This document shows positions 12,001 to 23,956 of a DNA stretch of 64,000 nucleotides, piece after piece. The stretch spans positions 94,330,984 through 94,394,983 of the forward strand of contig NC_056005.1 in the NCBI RefSeq assembly GCF_018446385.1, given 5' to 3'. The notes under the pieces are model-generated. The model was not told the DNA's origin. It was given only the letters and a program-made list of their open reading frames with translations, and did not search any database. Both the position numbers and the translations under genes were made by a program. How positions within the stretch are numbered: position 1 is the stretch's first letter; every line of letters begins with the position of its first letter. This DNA is from Zingiber officinale (lineage: Eukaryota; Streptophyta; Magnoliopsida; Zingiberales; Zingiberaceae).

Positions 12001-15000
12001 TCAACCACTTAGAGTAACTTCGTCGGAATCTTGTCCTGTTCCTCCTCCACCCCCACCAAAAGTGACTTCACTTGCTCGTCTACCTATCCCTTCTTCTCCT
12101 CCACGTCCACCACTGCTAACAAAAGTGACCTCACTTGTTCACACACCTGTCCCTTCTCCACCACCACCACCTCTTAATCGTGTGCATGCTAGAAAAACTG
12201 AAGCTTGCGTCGGTCACAAACCACCATTTAAAAGCTCTAGCTTAGAAGTGCCACCATCACCTGCTTGGAAGATATCAGAGTCACATGCTTCTGTTCTTTC
12301 TATTCCTTCTCACCATAGACATTCTGTTCAATCACTAACATCAATTCCTTCTCCACCTCCTCCTCCTTTGAAAGGCACATCATCGTACCCTTCCTTTTCA
12401 ACCTTGAAAAAAACTGCTGCTTCATCAGTTGCACATCAGGTAGCCTCAGCGATCATAGCAAGTAAGACACCACCCAACCCCCCTCCACCACCTTTGATTA
12501 CCTTGTTGAGTCCTAATACCGACATTTTGCCACTGAGAAAAGGAATTGATACTTCTTCTGTTCCTTCTCCACCACCTCCTCCATGCCCTATCTCAGCAAT
12601 TGCAATGTCAGCACTACCTCGACCACCTCACACATTATCAAACAATTCTGGTGGTTTTGCTACCAAAATATCAGCTCCATCTGTACCACTTCCTCCTGCA
12701 CCTCCAAATTCCTTGCAGAGCCTTACTATTCCTAACTCTTCTGCAGCTAATGGAATTAACTTTGACGCAATACCTCCCCCTCCCCCTAGTGGCATCAGTG
12801 CTCCTTCATTAGAGGGGAAGGGACGGCTCCCTGCTAGAACTCCTAATTTCAGAAATTTGCAGCCTAGCCAGTCTTCATCAAAAAAGTGTAACTTGAAGCC
12901 ATTGCATTGGATTAAAGTAGCACGAGCAGCACAAGGAAGCCTATGGGCTGAGTCACTAAACACAGATGAATTTTCTAAGTGCGGTTGTCCTTTCTTATCT
13001 TTCGACATCTTTACTTCTTTGAAATCTATCTCATACTAGCTTTTTGGCTGTGCTAGGTCACCAGAGTTTGATATGTCTGAATTGGAGAGTCTTTTTTCAG
13101 CAGCACTGCCAACACCTGATGCTCGAGGTGCAAGTTCCAGGGGTGGGCGTTCCACTGGCCCAAAATCTGACAAAGTTCATCTGGTAAATGAATGCTTCTT
13201 AATCTGACAAAGTTCATACCCAATTATAAGTAGCATAGTATGATTAATGAGCACAGATAAAGTTCTACGCTCAATCTACACGATTTTTAAATTCTACACT
13301 CAATCTACACGATTTTAAAATTCTACACCTATTTAAAATCATTTTATTTTGTGGAAAACAAAACTGGAATTTTTTTCTTATTGTTTCACATTTTAATAGA
13401 ATGTGATTCCGTTTAGAATTGTATTTCAAATTAGAAATTTTAAATTGGAAGTCTGAGATTAGGAAGTTTAGATTTTATGATTTTGAAAGTTTTAAATTTA
13501 TATTTTGAAATAGTCCAAACTCCGAACAAAAAGTAGAAAATTCATATTGTAGAAATTGATGTCAAAGAAAAGTAGCCGTCTTTATTGATGAATCCAAAAA
13601 AAAGAGTTGTTAGAAAATAATGAGTACAAAGTCTTATATAGTGAATTATCAGAAAACCTAAACCCTAAATTAAAATGGTAAAAGACTAAATTGCCCTCAA
13701 GGCTATAAACAAATAAATAGTTCGAAAGCATGAAAAATATAAATATAAAATATGTAAAACTCACAGTGATCTCTAGTAGATCTTGATCTTCCTTTGTCGT
13801 CGAAAAAACGATCACGAACCACTTGTCGTCGGAAGAACGATCACGAACAAATCGGAAAGTTCTTCATGGTTCACAAACCAAATCCCATGCCTCGGATGTT
13901 CTTCTTCTCTGCAAGACACATAGTCTCTACAGAATTCTGACAGCACTTCTGATGTGCTTCGGTTCCATCTGCGTACACAACGCAGCAACCTTTCTTGATG
14001 CATGCACCCCTCTTGCTCTCTTTTCCTCATTGCACCAATTGCCTTGGACGCTTTTTTATAGAGGAAGATGACTCTTCATCTTCCTCTACCTCCATTAATG
14101 GAGGAATGAGAAAGGCTTGGAAGGTGAAGGGGAAGAGGCACCCTTTCACCTTCTTAACACCAACACAAAATGCCCTTTGAAGGCTTCTCGATACTTTTAA
14201 TGTACTAGTGTACCTTTGTTGATAAGTCATACTTGCTGAATCTGTATTGTGTTTGTACACCTTTGCACTGCAAGCAAACACAACTTCTAATTGTTGTTAT
14301 TTTTGAATAAATAATGTTTGATATATGTAATTATGAACAAGATATAAGCGATAAGTCATAGACAACCCATCTTTGAAACACACTTTTGTATTCTTTTATG
14401 CCTATAGCATTCTCGCATAGATGAGCATGTGAAGTGCTTTGAATGTGGTAAATACTAGCTTTAATATCTTTTACATGTGCTTGCAGATTGATCTCAGACG
14501 GGCTAATAATTGTGAAATCATGCTTACCAAGGTTAAGATGCCATTAAATGATTTAATGGTAAGTAGGTGACTGATGGTTGATTGTTTCAGTGGTGTTATT
14601 TCAAAACAACACATGACACTTATCTTTTTCATGAAATCTTACTATCATGTTGTCACTTTTGTATAATGGTGTAGCTTGCCAATTTGTTTTGATATTTTAC
14701 TTTCAGTAAATCATCAGGTAATTGTCTAGGTGAGAGACAAGTTGACAATTGTTGGTCAATTAATATGAATGATAATGGGAACAAAATCTTAGCTTGGTGT
14801 ATTTTAAAAGCAATTTCTGATAGATACTTTAGAATCATCCTAAGGCATGAGCTTGCTGCTGAACATTTCTTTCCATTAATTTCTGGAAGCCATTTATTGA
14901 TGATCCTACACATTATCATCTTTTTTACAGAGTTCGGTTCTCGCCCTTGATGATTCTGTTTTAGATGCTGACCAGCTGGATAACCTCATAAAGTTTTGCC

Positions 15001-17720
15001 CTACAAAGGAGGAAATGGAACTACTCAAGGTACTATCTAAATCTGTTCATTTTTGACGGTTTTGGCATTCGCAGGTTTCTTTGTTATTGCTAGCTCTTCT
15101 AGTTTTGACATTTTTTTCTTCTATTACTTCAAGTTGTCGTTACTTTTTTCCTATAATTTCAGGGTTACGATGGAGACAGAGAAAATTTAGGGAAATGTGA
15201 GCAGGTTAGTGTGCTCACCTGCTGCTGTTTATCCATTTAGTTTTCGGTAGAAGATAACATGCCCTTTCTGGACATAACTATTTGTCAAACTAATACAATC
15301 CATGTATTGTTCCATACCAACACATACAATCGACTGATCAGTCACTAGTCAACCTTAAGTTTCCCTTAGATTTCTCTACAAGTACCCTTTTGACTGGTGG
15401 AAATGATGTGTGAGGTTATATATCGAATAATATAATTCTTTAACAGCTGTTGGAGAGCATATCTTCTTGATATAGGATGGGATGCACAGTTTCTTGCTCG
15501 CCTTTGACGGTGAAATAAATTTTCTACTGTATCATTCGAAAGGGTTGTCGAGATTTAAATCTTGGTTTACTGCAGAAGATGACTAAATTGATGTCGTATT
15601 AAGTTCTATTTTTCTTCTGTGTCGTAGATGACTAAATTGATATTGTATTGAGTTTTGTTTGAACTTTGTGTTTAAGGCAGTTTTGATTTGTGTGCTTACC
15701 ATTCTCCTGATTTTGAAAAGTATTTCTTGGAGCTGATGAAAGTCCCTCGAGTGGAATCTAAGTTAAGAGTCTTCTCGTTTAAAATCCAGTTTCGCTCCCT
15801 GGTTCGTAATCACCTGCTTTGTTTATTTTGGATGAACTTTACCATGAGGCTTGGGATAAGTTTCTTGAAACTCTTCTTATAGGTTGCTGATCTTAAAGGC
15901 AACCTGAACATCGTCAATTCTGCTTCACAAGAGGTAAATCACCTTTCGTTTTGTTTTTTTTTTTTTTTTTCAGTTTACTTATCGCGGGACTAACCTAGTT
16001 TATGATTGCTCACTTTAATTTTCAGATCAGAAGTTCTGTTAAGTTGAAAAGAATCATGCAGACAATTCTGTGTTTGGGAAATGCATTAAACCAAGGAACC
16101 GCCAGGGGTGAGTCAAACTCGTGGAACATGGTTCTTTCGATTCCTTTGGATATCAATATCTTGATTCTTAACCTTCAATCTATCACAAGGTCATTGTTTC
16201 GCTTTGATTCTCACCAAGAACCCTCCTTAGCTAACCAAAATTACAGATAAAATAGATCAAAACGCAAGTGTCCTTCCCTGGCGTCTAACGAAAAAAATTG
16301 ACAGTGACTGCTTCCCTGACATTTTGTAGTAGGAAACTTGTGTTTGATCCAACTTTTCTCCAGTGACTCCTGAGTGGAGGTCTTTCAAACTATGTAGAAA
16401 GATTAGTCCGAGTCAATTGGACAAGAATTCCATGGAGAACTTATGTTCAGGTGGATTCAGGATATTCATCAAATACATTCTCTCATTTTGCAGGTTCTGC
16501 AGTTGGATTCAGATTGGATAGCCTTCTCAAACTGACAGATACACGAGCACGTAACAACAAGATGACGCTTATGCATTATCTGTGCAAGGTACCTCATAGT
16601 CGTAAACTCGTAGCTATAGATATGCACATAAGCTAACCAATGCAACTGATGTCTTTAAACTTTGGGAAAAAGCTTTTGGATTAGTCGTATACAAGAATCG
16701 TGTTGGTTTTGTTTGGTGATAGAATGCCGTAGTAAATTTATGTTTTCATACAGAGTTGAAGCTTCAAACTTGAATTCTCGCTATTTACGATTAAGTTAAA
16801 TATATGGCTATTTACGATTCAGAATGCATGGTCGCAGGTTCTTAAAGAGAAGCTACCTGAACTTCTTGACTTTCCAAAAAATCTTGTTAGCTTGGAAGCT
16901 GCAGCAAAGGTATGTATGATTACTCGATTTCTGAAGTTGTTTATGATGCAACATTTAGAACCTAACTCAATGTATCGGTATGTGTTTTGCAGATGCAGTT
17001 GAAGATTTTGGCCGAAGAAATGCAAGCGATAAACAAAGGCCTTGAGAAGGTCGAACAGGAACTAACAGCATCTGAACACGATGGTCATGTTTCGCAAGGT
17101 TTCCGTGAGGTAATCATCCATGTCGTATAGCTACTTCACTCTATTGCTCAACGATATGAAACTCGGAAGAACATTGATTGTTTTCTTATCGCCTAAACTC
17201 TTTTTTGTTAGACGCTGAAGGAGTTTTTGGTTTGTGCCGAAGCAGAAGTTAGAGCCTTAATTTCTCTTTATTCGAATGTGGTATGCGATGTTATTGTTTA
17301 CTATGTTTCGCAATCTGAAAACTCATGATTTGCTTCACAGTTTTTTCTTTTAAAACTCATGCAGGGTAGGAATGCTGATGCATTAGCTCTTTACTTCGGA
17401 GAAGATCCTGCACGGTGTCCATTCGAGCAAGGTGACTAATACCCCGTTTTTGCTAACTCAAGTTTGTTTTTCCGTTCTCAACCAAAGAAGTTTCAGATAT
17501 TGATTAGCAAATGTGATTGCTTTTTCCGTATATCGATCATTTCTGTGCAGTTGTCTCGACGCTTCTCAACTTTGTTAAAATGTTCACGCGTGCCCACGAA
17601 GAGAACTGCAAACGACTAGAGTTGGAGAAGAAAAAGGCACAGAAAGAAGAAGTCGAGAAGCCAAAGATGTCTAATTCGAAGAAAGAGCAGATGCGAAATA
17701 GTTGGTGCTTTCACCATTAG
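9079..17720 (+). CDS. Class II formin (PTEN-like, C2, FH1, FH2)
   Basis: A formin-like protein that nucleates and elongates actin filaments. Exons: 9079-9151, 10078-10778, 10871-11092, 11183-12978, 13057-13183, 14487-14558, 14931-15029, 15163-15204, 15721-15801, 15883-15933, 16026-16107, 16494-16588, 16838-16909, 16993-17109, 17212-17280, 17365-17431, 17551-17720. They sum to 3936 bases, an unbroken 1311-residue frame, all with GT-AG borders. Residues 1 to ~190 are a PTEN-like domain starting MALFRKLFHRKPPDGL; ~195-335 a C2-like domain; ~600-870 a proline-run FH1 that would bind profilin; ~898-1260 FH2, with LKPLHWIKV, LGNALNQGTARG and GFRLDSLLKLTD. This order defines plant class II formins. 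The phosphatase loop reads HCELGGWP, lacking the catalytic Arg, so lipid binding rather than catalysis is likely. The C-terminus is basic and Lys-rich. Intron 5 carries an LTR-like insertion. Placement of small exons by hand is the main uncertainty. Confidence 0.93.
13580..14290 (-). mobile_element. LTR-like fossil insertion in formin intron 5
   Basis: Intron 5 (13184-14486) is much longer than its neighbours and holds a block unlike the rest of the intron. On the minus strand it contains a TATAAAAAAG box near 14050-14060 followed by a transcribed-looking leader, the layout of a Copia-type LTR similar in style to the fossil at 46186. TG/CA ends and a target-site duplication could not be fixed. 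Whether it is a solo LTR or a fragment is open. Confidence 0.35.
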
Positions 17721-18468
17721 ATCGCGCGAAATTCCTCTTCACCTGAGGATGATCGAAGGACAGGATTCCTATATAGAACATGACAAAGGAAACTATCTCA
17801 GTTCTACAAACTGAGTATGCAGTACATGGAGCTATCCTTGCGGCTGAAATCGTAAGTGATTTATCGTGTGCTAAGCTCGTTTAAATTGTGATGCACTTGA
17901 CCCAACTCTCGGTTTCCTCTTGCAGCTTCGCTACGCAAAGGAAGAGCAGATCAGAATGCTTTGTCGGGCCGCCATGTACAGATTGCTAACCCAAACCTAT
18001 CTGAGTTATGGTCACTTCAACAGGTTTTTGTTTGTCAAATATGATGATATACAATTTTCTCGCATCTTGTTTCACAAGTGATGATATAACAAATAAGTTT
18101 TGATATGTACTCTTCTAACAATGTGAGCAATGAACACTAAATATATGAATACATACGAGGATAAACCCTAAATGCGCATCGTATGATCGGTATCCCTTCT
18201 ATTGACACAATCAAGAGACGGATGGTAGTTTCAAATATCGATTTAAGTAACAAATATTACAAACAAGACTTTTTAAAAATTTTCATTGTGAATAACAAGT
18301 AGGCGCATTGATGTACATCGATATAAAGGTCAACTTCGACAAACACACCATGCTGTAACATTCTTGCGAAACTCTCACTTGCAAGTTTGGATTCACAAAG
18401 AATGATCCACAAGAGCAATGACAACAACAAAGCAGATGGGAATGGGATAAATTCTACTGGTTTTTGTT
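17721..18468. other. Convergent intergenic region between formin and EEP gene
   Basis: Holds the 3' ends of two convergent genes (formin stop at 17720, EEP stop at 18469). At 17781-18020 an open frame could be joined across a GT-AG pair (about 17851-17925) but no known protein was convincingly recognised. It may be formin 3' UTR. Otherwise nothing seen. Confidence 0.4.
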
Positions 18469-21184
18469 TCAAGATGTTTCGACCAATCTGACATTGCGTG
18501 GAAGCATAAATTCAGCATAGACAGGATAATGAGACGACGGGTAGAAGCCATCGATGTTGTTGTTCACAACCTCACAAGTTGCTGGCACCAACGAACGTCC
18601 TCGAAACAGAATCCAGTCGACGTGCAAATCTTGAGTCTGGCGATCCCAACATAAACATAGAGCTCTGAATACCAGCTTTAGGAATTCTACTGCACCTTGC
18701 TTGTCGCCTGCAGTACGGTAATGTGTTTGAACTAGCAATTGTTGAAGAAAACTCTTTCTTCATAATTTTTTTTCACTAAGAGGCAGCTTATTGCTCCAGG
18801 AGCTGACCTAATACTTACAGATTCTATCAAATGCAAGCAACGTGCGAAAATAGAGGAAATATCGAGTGTAAAGTTACCTTTGAACCCGTGATATGTGCGT
18901 ATTAGGGACACATTTTTCCGAGCCCTAGCATTTGGCCAAGCATCTCTCATATCGCCGACAACTCCATGCTCTCTGCAATGATATCGAAAACAATACGCTA
19001 ATGAGAGCTTGAGCAATTTTAAAAACACATTTGTTTCTTTAACTGTCATAATCTTGCATGCAAGAGCAAATTAGCAGAAGAAATGCACCATAAACCTTCA
19101 GTTTGCAAAATAAAATTAAAAAGAAAGAAAAACAATGCATTTCCTACATATGTAGATATTGCTAAAAATTAATGAAATGTCAGTTATGAAGTTCGTGGTG
19201 TAACATTCAACAGGGAAATTACGATAGAAGTTGTCAATGGTGTAAAAGATGGCTAAACAAGTAGAATGTTTACGGGTCAGTAATGAATATTTCTACTGAA
19301 GATCATCCACTCGATCATTTTGAAAAGTTGCAACCGATTTAAGATACTTGAATATTTAGTTTTCTCTGTGATTTACCTGGATCTTCCTAGCAAAAAACGC
19401 CCCGTAGTTGATTCCTTTTGACTGTTAAATCCTCCACAATAAATGACAGGCAAGTTTGGCGGCAAAGAGGCTATGTGCTGCCATGTGAGTAAAGCACTTC
19501 TTCTACGTGCACGTGGACTGAATTCGTCGAGGTTGGTATTAACAATCTGGAAACTGAATCCTGGTGGTTCTACTCTCTTAAGTTGAAATGTGTGTGAATC
19601 GAGTCAAAGAAACAAATAGCAAATAACATTTAGAGTCTACAAAAAAAAAAAAAAATCTACTATTCAAACTTGTTTGGTAAGAACAAATATGCTAGGATAT
19701 AGCCCATGTAGCAATGGATGGCACTGTAGCTCCCCACGATATGCTTCCTGGAACAGAAGGTGATTCCGACAACCAGAATGTACCGCCTTCAAGAAGCTCA
19801 ACCTTCATGAATTCAAAGAGATTGTACACAAATACATGACAATCGAAAGTTAGAGAATATAATAGTCTGTGAAGAGTTTTGTAGAAAAAGATAATGAAAG
19901 TTTTAGTACCTTCTCCTTGTCATAGAAGATTGTACAATACTCATCTGTGGTATCTTGAGATCCTTTCCTTGAAATACCAAATTGTTCGTATGCTGGAGAT
20001 TGATAGAGATTAGTCAGATAGTTGGAAAAGGATTGTTGCTACAAACCGATCTCGGATTCAAAAATGTGTGATCAAATAGCAGAAATTTTCCAGCAATTGT
20101 TAGGCTGCATTCGGTAGAATGGTGAAGAATTGTGAAAATTTAGTTCTATCTTAGAAAACCATGGGGGTGAACAAGATTTCTCAAGGAAAACCTTTTTTCT
20201 CAGAAATACCTCTGTCGTTCATCATTCTGAAAATGAAATATTTTATCAGTCATTCAAGACCTTGGCACACTGTCTTTCCCTTACGAAATACCTTTTTATC
20301 CGCCTATTCTGTCCATTGTTTCTTCACTGCTAACCCTTAACATGAAACTAAACTTTCAAAACGTTATACTGCACAGCTTTCATTGGAAGGCTTATGACAG
20401 ACCATTCATTTATTCGAGCATGATGGTCGTGCATTTGTCCACATTGCCAATTCACTGTGGCAAAAAATATTTGAATATAGATAGACAAACAAATGAAGTA
20501 AAAAAAAAAGTGCATATGCTCACACCATGATTCACTACGAACAAATGGAATAAAAAAAAATGGATTTCTCATGCCACACCAGTTCACACAAGAACATAGA
20601 AAAGAGAACAATTGAAATATGGGAAATATGGGAATGGTGCTACTACAAAGAAGCAGCTTCTGAGTTAAAACCACATATAACTCATTTTATGAAAGCAAGA
20701 TGATGAGAAAGAACATGTCCACTGCAGCAGTGAATGTTCTTAGGCATCACAACACATACAAAAAGTAATAGGGCATTCGATAGAAGATTACTATGAAAGC
20801 ACAATACGGCATCAAATGAACTACAATTCATAATCACATAAAAGTATATTTTGGCACAACAATCTGATACTGACAATTTAGCAGTAAGGTGATTACCAGG
20901 TAAACACTGCTGAAAATATTCCAGCTGCCACTTTAAGCCTACAATACAATCAACATAGTAAAAAAAACAGTTCAGAAAATCTTCACTGAAAAGGAAAGAG
21001 ATCAACACTTAGATCTGCAGATATCTGCAAAGAACTCACCTTGCTGAGTGCAAAGAATGGTCGGGGAGTAGTTAGTGATCACACTAACGCAAAGATCCTT
21101 CCGCTTCTCCCACGAATTAGGGCTATCGCTCGGAAGATCCCCTTCGTGGAGATTAAAGGTCATAACCGAGATCGACACACTCAT
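18469..21184 (-). CDS. Endonuclease/exonuclease/phosphatase-fold protein, probably catalytically degenerate
   Basis: Exons on the minus strand: 21184-21040, 20938-20897, 19992-19910, 19802-19701, 19591-19377, 18972-18878, 18707-18469. They total 921 bases, an unbroken 306-residue frame. The protein opens MSVSISVMTFNLHEGD and closes with FMLPRNVRLVETS, matching a conserved plant family of the EEP (DNase I-like) fold. The fold's landmark motifs are in order but altered: the Mg-binding LQE position reads CTQQG (~residue 46-48); NTHLDH reads NTNLDE (~145); GDFN reads GGFN (~176); SDH reads SSH (~287). HVDWILFRG is kept. From memory of related plant proteins these changes look family-wide, so the protein may bind without cutting; that is inference. 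Intron 4 (19700-19592) is AT-AC. Upstream it is divergent with C1D. Confidence 0.9.
19592..19700 (-). other. U12-type (AT-AC) intron in the EEP gene
   Basis: Exon 4 ends ...ACATGGGCT and the intron starts ATATCCTAGC; the AT-AC minor-class consensus is ATATCCTT, so 7 of 8 bases agree. The intron ends ...TTCACAC before ACATTTCAACTT. A branch-site match, TTCTTTGAC against TTCCTTRAY, lies at 19611-19603 with its branch A at 19604, 12 bases from the intron end, inside the range typical of U12 introns. No GT donor exists before an in-frame stop, and the AT-AC join restores WATFQLK. Length 109 bp. Confidence 0.85.
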
Positions 21185-21826
21185 CTCTCTCCCTGGCCTA
21201 TCTGCCTACTCCCAATTCCGAGATTCTAACCGAAGAAAAGGGGAAGAAAACAGTGGTCCAAAAAGCAAAACCAGCAGCATAGATTCCAACTAAATGAGCT
21301 CGGAAACACGGATCACATCAAAGATGGCATCTTTGGAACCTTACACGATCAGAAATCACAACTTTGCTGGAAAGATCGATCCTTGGAAGCAAAAGAGGAG
21401 AGGGATTAGGGAATCGGAGCGGAGAGGGGAGGCGACGCTGGAGAAGAGACCAAATCACGAAGAGAGTTTTGTTGTGTCGGCGCTGGAGAACGGGAACAGA
21501 TCTGAACCGTCCAGCTGTGCTGATGAGGGACGGCGTCACCGTCCGTCCCGATGACTATGAGTCAAATGTAGAGGACGTTCTATCCTCCGTGGACCGGTAA
21601 ATTGGACCGAGTTAATTGGCGGTTCATTTCCTTGCCTTATTGAACCGTTCGGTCTGGTTCGACTGATGAAGTCAGAAATTAAAAGAGCAACTGCCGGCCG
21701 GCCAACAGATCACAACTGACCTAGCACGAATCTCGGCGCATCGATGGAGCGCTACAAAAGCACACGAGATCGAGCGGCGGCTCGTTTCTTGTCCTCTCTC
21801 TCGGCGGCGAAAAGTACTAGAGAATA
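21185..21826. promoter_or_regulatory. Shared divergent promoter region (EEP gene / C1D)
   Basis: 642 bases separate the two start codons, which face away from each other. The segment is GC-richer than flanking intergenic DNA and has no long A/T runs. Both 5' UTRs and both core promoters must fit here, so a bidirectional promoter is likely. No single TATA box stands out. Confidence 0.6.
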
Positions 21827-22849
21827 ATGGGCGGCGGCGGTGGCGGAGAATCGACGGAGAGCGCCGTCGTTCCAAGGGCGTCCCTGGACGCCGTCGGAGA
21901 TACCTTAGCGGCCGTCGACGAGCTTCAGTCTCATCTCCGCCAGGCTCTCGCTCTAGCCGACCCCGACGTCCTCGCAGAGCTCCCCCCTCTCCACCGCGCC
22001 CGCGCCTTTCTCGTCCTCGCGCGGGCTGCCTCCACTCTCGTCCAAGGTGTCCCGGTCTCCCTTTCACCCTTCCAGTTCTCTGCTTTCGTTTCTTCCTAAT
22101 AATTCGTCTGAAAATTTTGTCTCCTTTTTTTGCTTTTATTTCGAATCGGGCAGTGAGATTGAGGTGCGACGGAATTCGATCAGACCAACATCCCATTGAG
22201 AAAGAGCTGGTACGCTCTTCCCACGTTCGCCTCATTTATAAGAGAGATCTGAGTAAGAGAAGTTGTTCTTGATGATTTTAATGGCGGTATGGTCTTTATC
22301 TCCAGGATAGGTTAACCTTGTATCAAGAGAAACTAGGACGTTATGACGACTGGAGTAATGGTATCCAAGATTGTTCTGATGTTTTCGTGACGAATTTCCA
22401 TTTTTAACTTGTTTAATTTGCTTGACTCATTGCCTACGTCTTTTGTTTCTTCTGATTCCTGTGGTAGCACCTTTGCGGCCTTCAGCTCGGTTGAATTCCC
22501 AAGCGGCCACGCGTTTTATAGGTCATTCACTACCTGACCTGACTCCCGGTATGCATTTTCATTTCAGTTGCCTCTGTGGATCATTGCATTGTTTTAGGAT
22601 ATTGGACTCAGATGGAAGAATTATTCATGTTCAGAACAGAGGAAAAATCTGCAAGATCTCAGTCGAGGGACTTTTGTCAGGAGGCCACCTTACCACAATA
22701 GGGCAAAAAAGAAGCATAAACCGAATAAACAATCTGCCCGTGCTGCTGCGCAGGAGTTTCTTGAGAAAGCAGCACGAGAGCTGCTTTTTGCTTGTGAGCC
22801 TGGTGTGAAGGGGCCCTTGCAAGTTACAGCTGACCAGGATGATGATTAG
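21827..22849 (+). CDS. C1D: C1D/Rrp47-type nuclear exosome cofactor
   Basis: Exons 21827-22046, 22154-22209, 22306-22360, 22468-22548, 22635-22849 give 627 bases, a 208-residue protein. After an acidic, Gly-rich start it has the Sas10/Utp3/C1D domain: LDAVGDTLAAVDELQSHL, LPPLHRARAFLVLARAAST, HPIEKELDRLTLYQEKLGR, the last two being the clearest family blocks. The tail is basic (RAKKKHKPNKQSARAAA) and ends EFLEKAARELL before an acidic end. In yeast and animals the family joins Rrp6/PM-Scl100 of the nuclear exosome in 3' processing of rRNA and snoRNA; the plant role is inferred. The exon 5 acceptor at 22633-22634 was chosen because it gives DLTPEQRKNLQDLSRG; an upstream acceptor (after ~22598) would add about a dozen residues and is also in frame. 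Confidence 0.88.
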
Positions 22850-23733
22850 ATTGGTCAACATTTGCTTACGAGGTATTATAGTAAGTTCAAATTCACCCAA
22901 TGATATGCTCTTCTCTAAGAACAGCTGTAGTATGCTATATGTATTTCATCTTCTACTATATCATTTGATTTTGTTATGAGCAAGTCGTGATTGTATATTC
23001 ATAAGCTGTATTCTATGTTTGTCACTTGCTTTCAAAATACAGTAACTGTTAGTGAACTAGATTTTGCTCTCTTTTGGTTATTTAGTCTGTAGGAATTGCC
23101 TTTCAATTTGAATACTTCAACTAACATGGAAGTAGATTCCATATGTTCAACTTATATCATAGATACCAGATTTTTTCTGGCCCTGCGACAAATTAGTTTG
23201 ATTTGTATTGTTCAAACTCTTTCAGAGATATGTATGGTTCAAGCACCTGAGCAATTAATCAAGGTGACAATTTGAATTTCGAAGGTAAGTTAAGATTTTA
23301 ACTAAAGGAACATTTATGCTTTAGGTATCAAATATCCCTCTTTCAAACTGCACACACCGCTTGTCTAATCAGATTAAGTTATATTTGCTGCTATACAGTT
23401 GTAGATAAAACTAGTGCTGTCTTAGTTTGTGGTTGCACCCCGACAGAAGTGGTGGTGGAATACTGCTTGTATTTCTCAGTTGCCAAAGGGCCTATAAATA
23501 CGAGACTATACACAGTATACGGAATCATATCAATGTGAATGTACTAGTATGGAAACTAACTAATGGGAATAACATCTACATAATAAAGGAGAGAAGATAA
23601 TACCTCCTCTATGGTATCTGGGATTATCCATCCATGTCTGGAATATGGGATGATTCCTGTGGCTGCTGGAATCAATGGCTAACTTACGCGACCGTAGGTA
23701 CTCTTCTTATATTGAGGGGCTTCATTCCAACTC
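22850..23733. other. Intergenic, no feature seen
   Basis: Downstream of C1D. Mixed composition, short open frames without recognisable motifs. Probably C1D 3' UTR at its left end. Confidence 0.5.
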
Positions 23734-23755
23734 ATTTGATAATATTTTAGAAGAA

Positions 23756-23934
23756 GGGGAGCCTTGGCGCAATAGTAAATTGCTGTCGTGCGATCTTACT
23801 GCTATGTGATCTAGAGGCCACGGGTTCAAGTCTCAAAAATAGTCTCTTGCAAAACAGGGTAAGGTTGTGTGCAAGTGATCCTTTCCTGGATCTCTCATTG
23901 GTGGGAGCTTCATGCACTAGGTTGTTCCTTTTTT
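23756..23934 (+). mobile_element. Au-type SINE
   Basis: Begins GAGCCTTGGCGCAATAGTAA, the tRNA-derived head of plant Au SINEs with A box, followed by the B box GGTTCAAGTCT (~23824) and a body ending GGGAGCTTCATGCACTAGG and a T-run, all as in Au. It is flanked by a perfect 22-bp target-site duplication (23734-23755 and 23935-23956), showing LINE-driven insertion. Transcribed by RNA polymerase III when active; no coding capacity. The perfect duplication suggests a fairly recent copy. Confidence 0.88.
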
Positions 23935-23956
23935 ATTTGATAATATTTTAGAAGAA

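Noticed and set aside
12628-13008. 126-residue open frame on the minus strand
   Set aside because: Mirror of the proline-coding FH1 region; composition artefact.
21672-22235. 187-residue Arg-rich open frame on the minus strand
   Set aside because: Opposite C1D exon 1 and its GC-rich 5' UTR; strongly biased composition and no domain.
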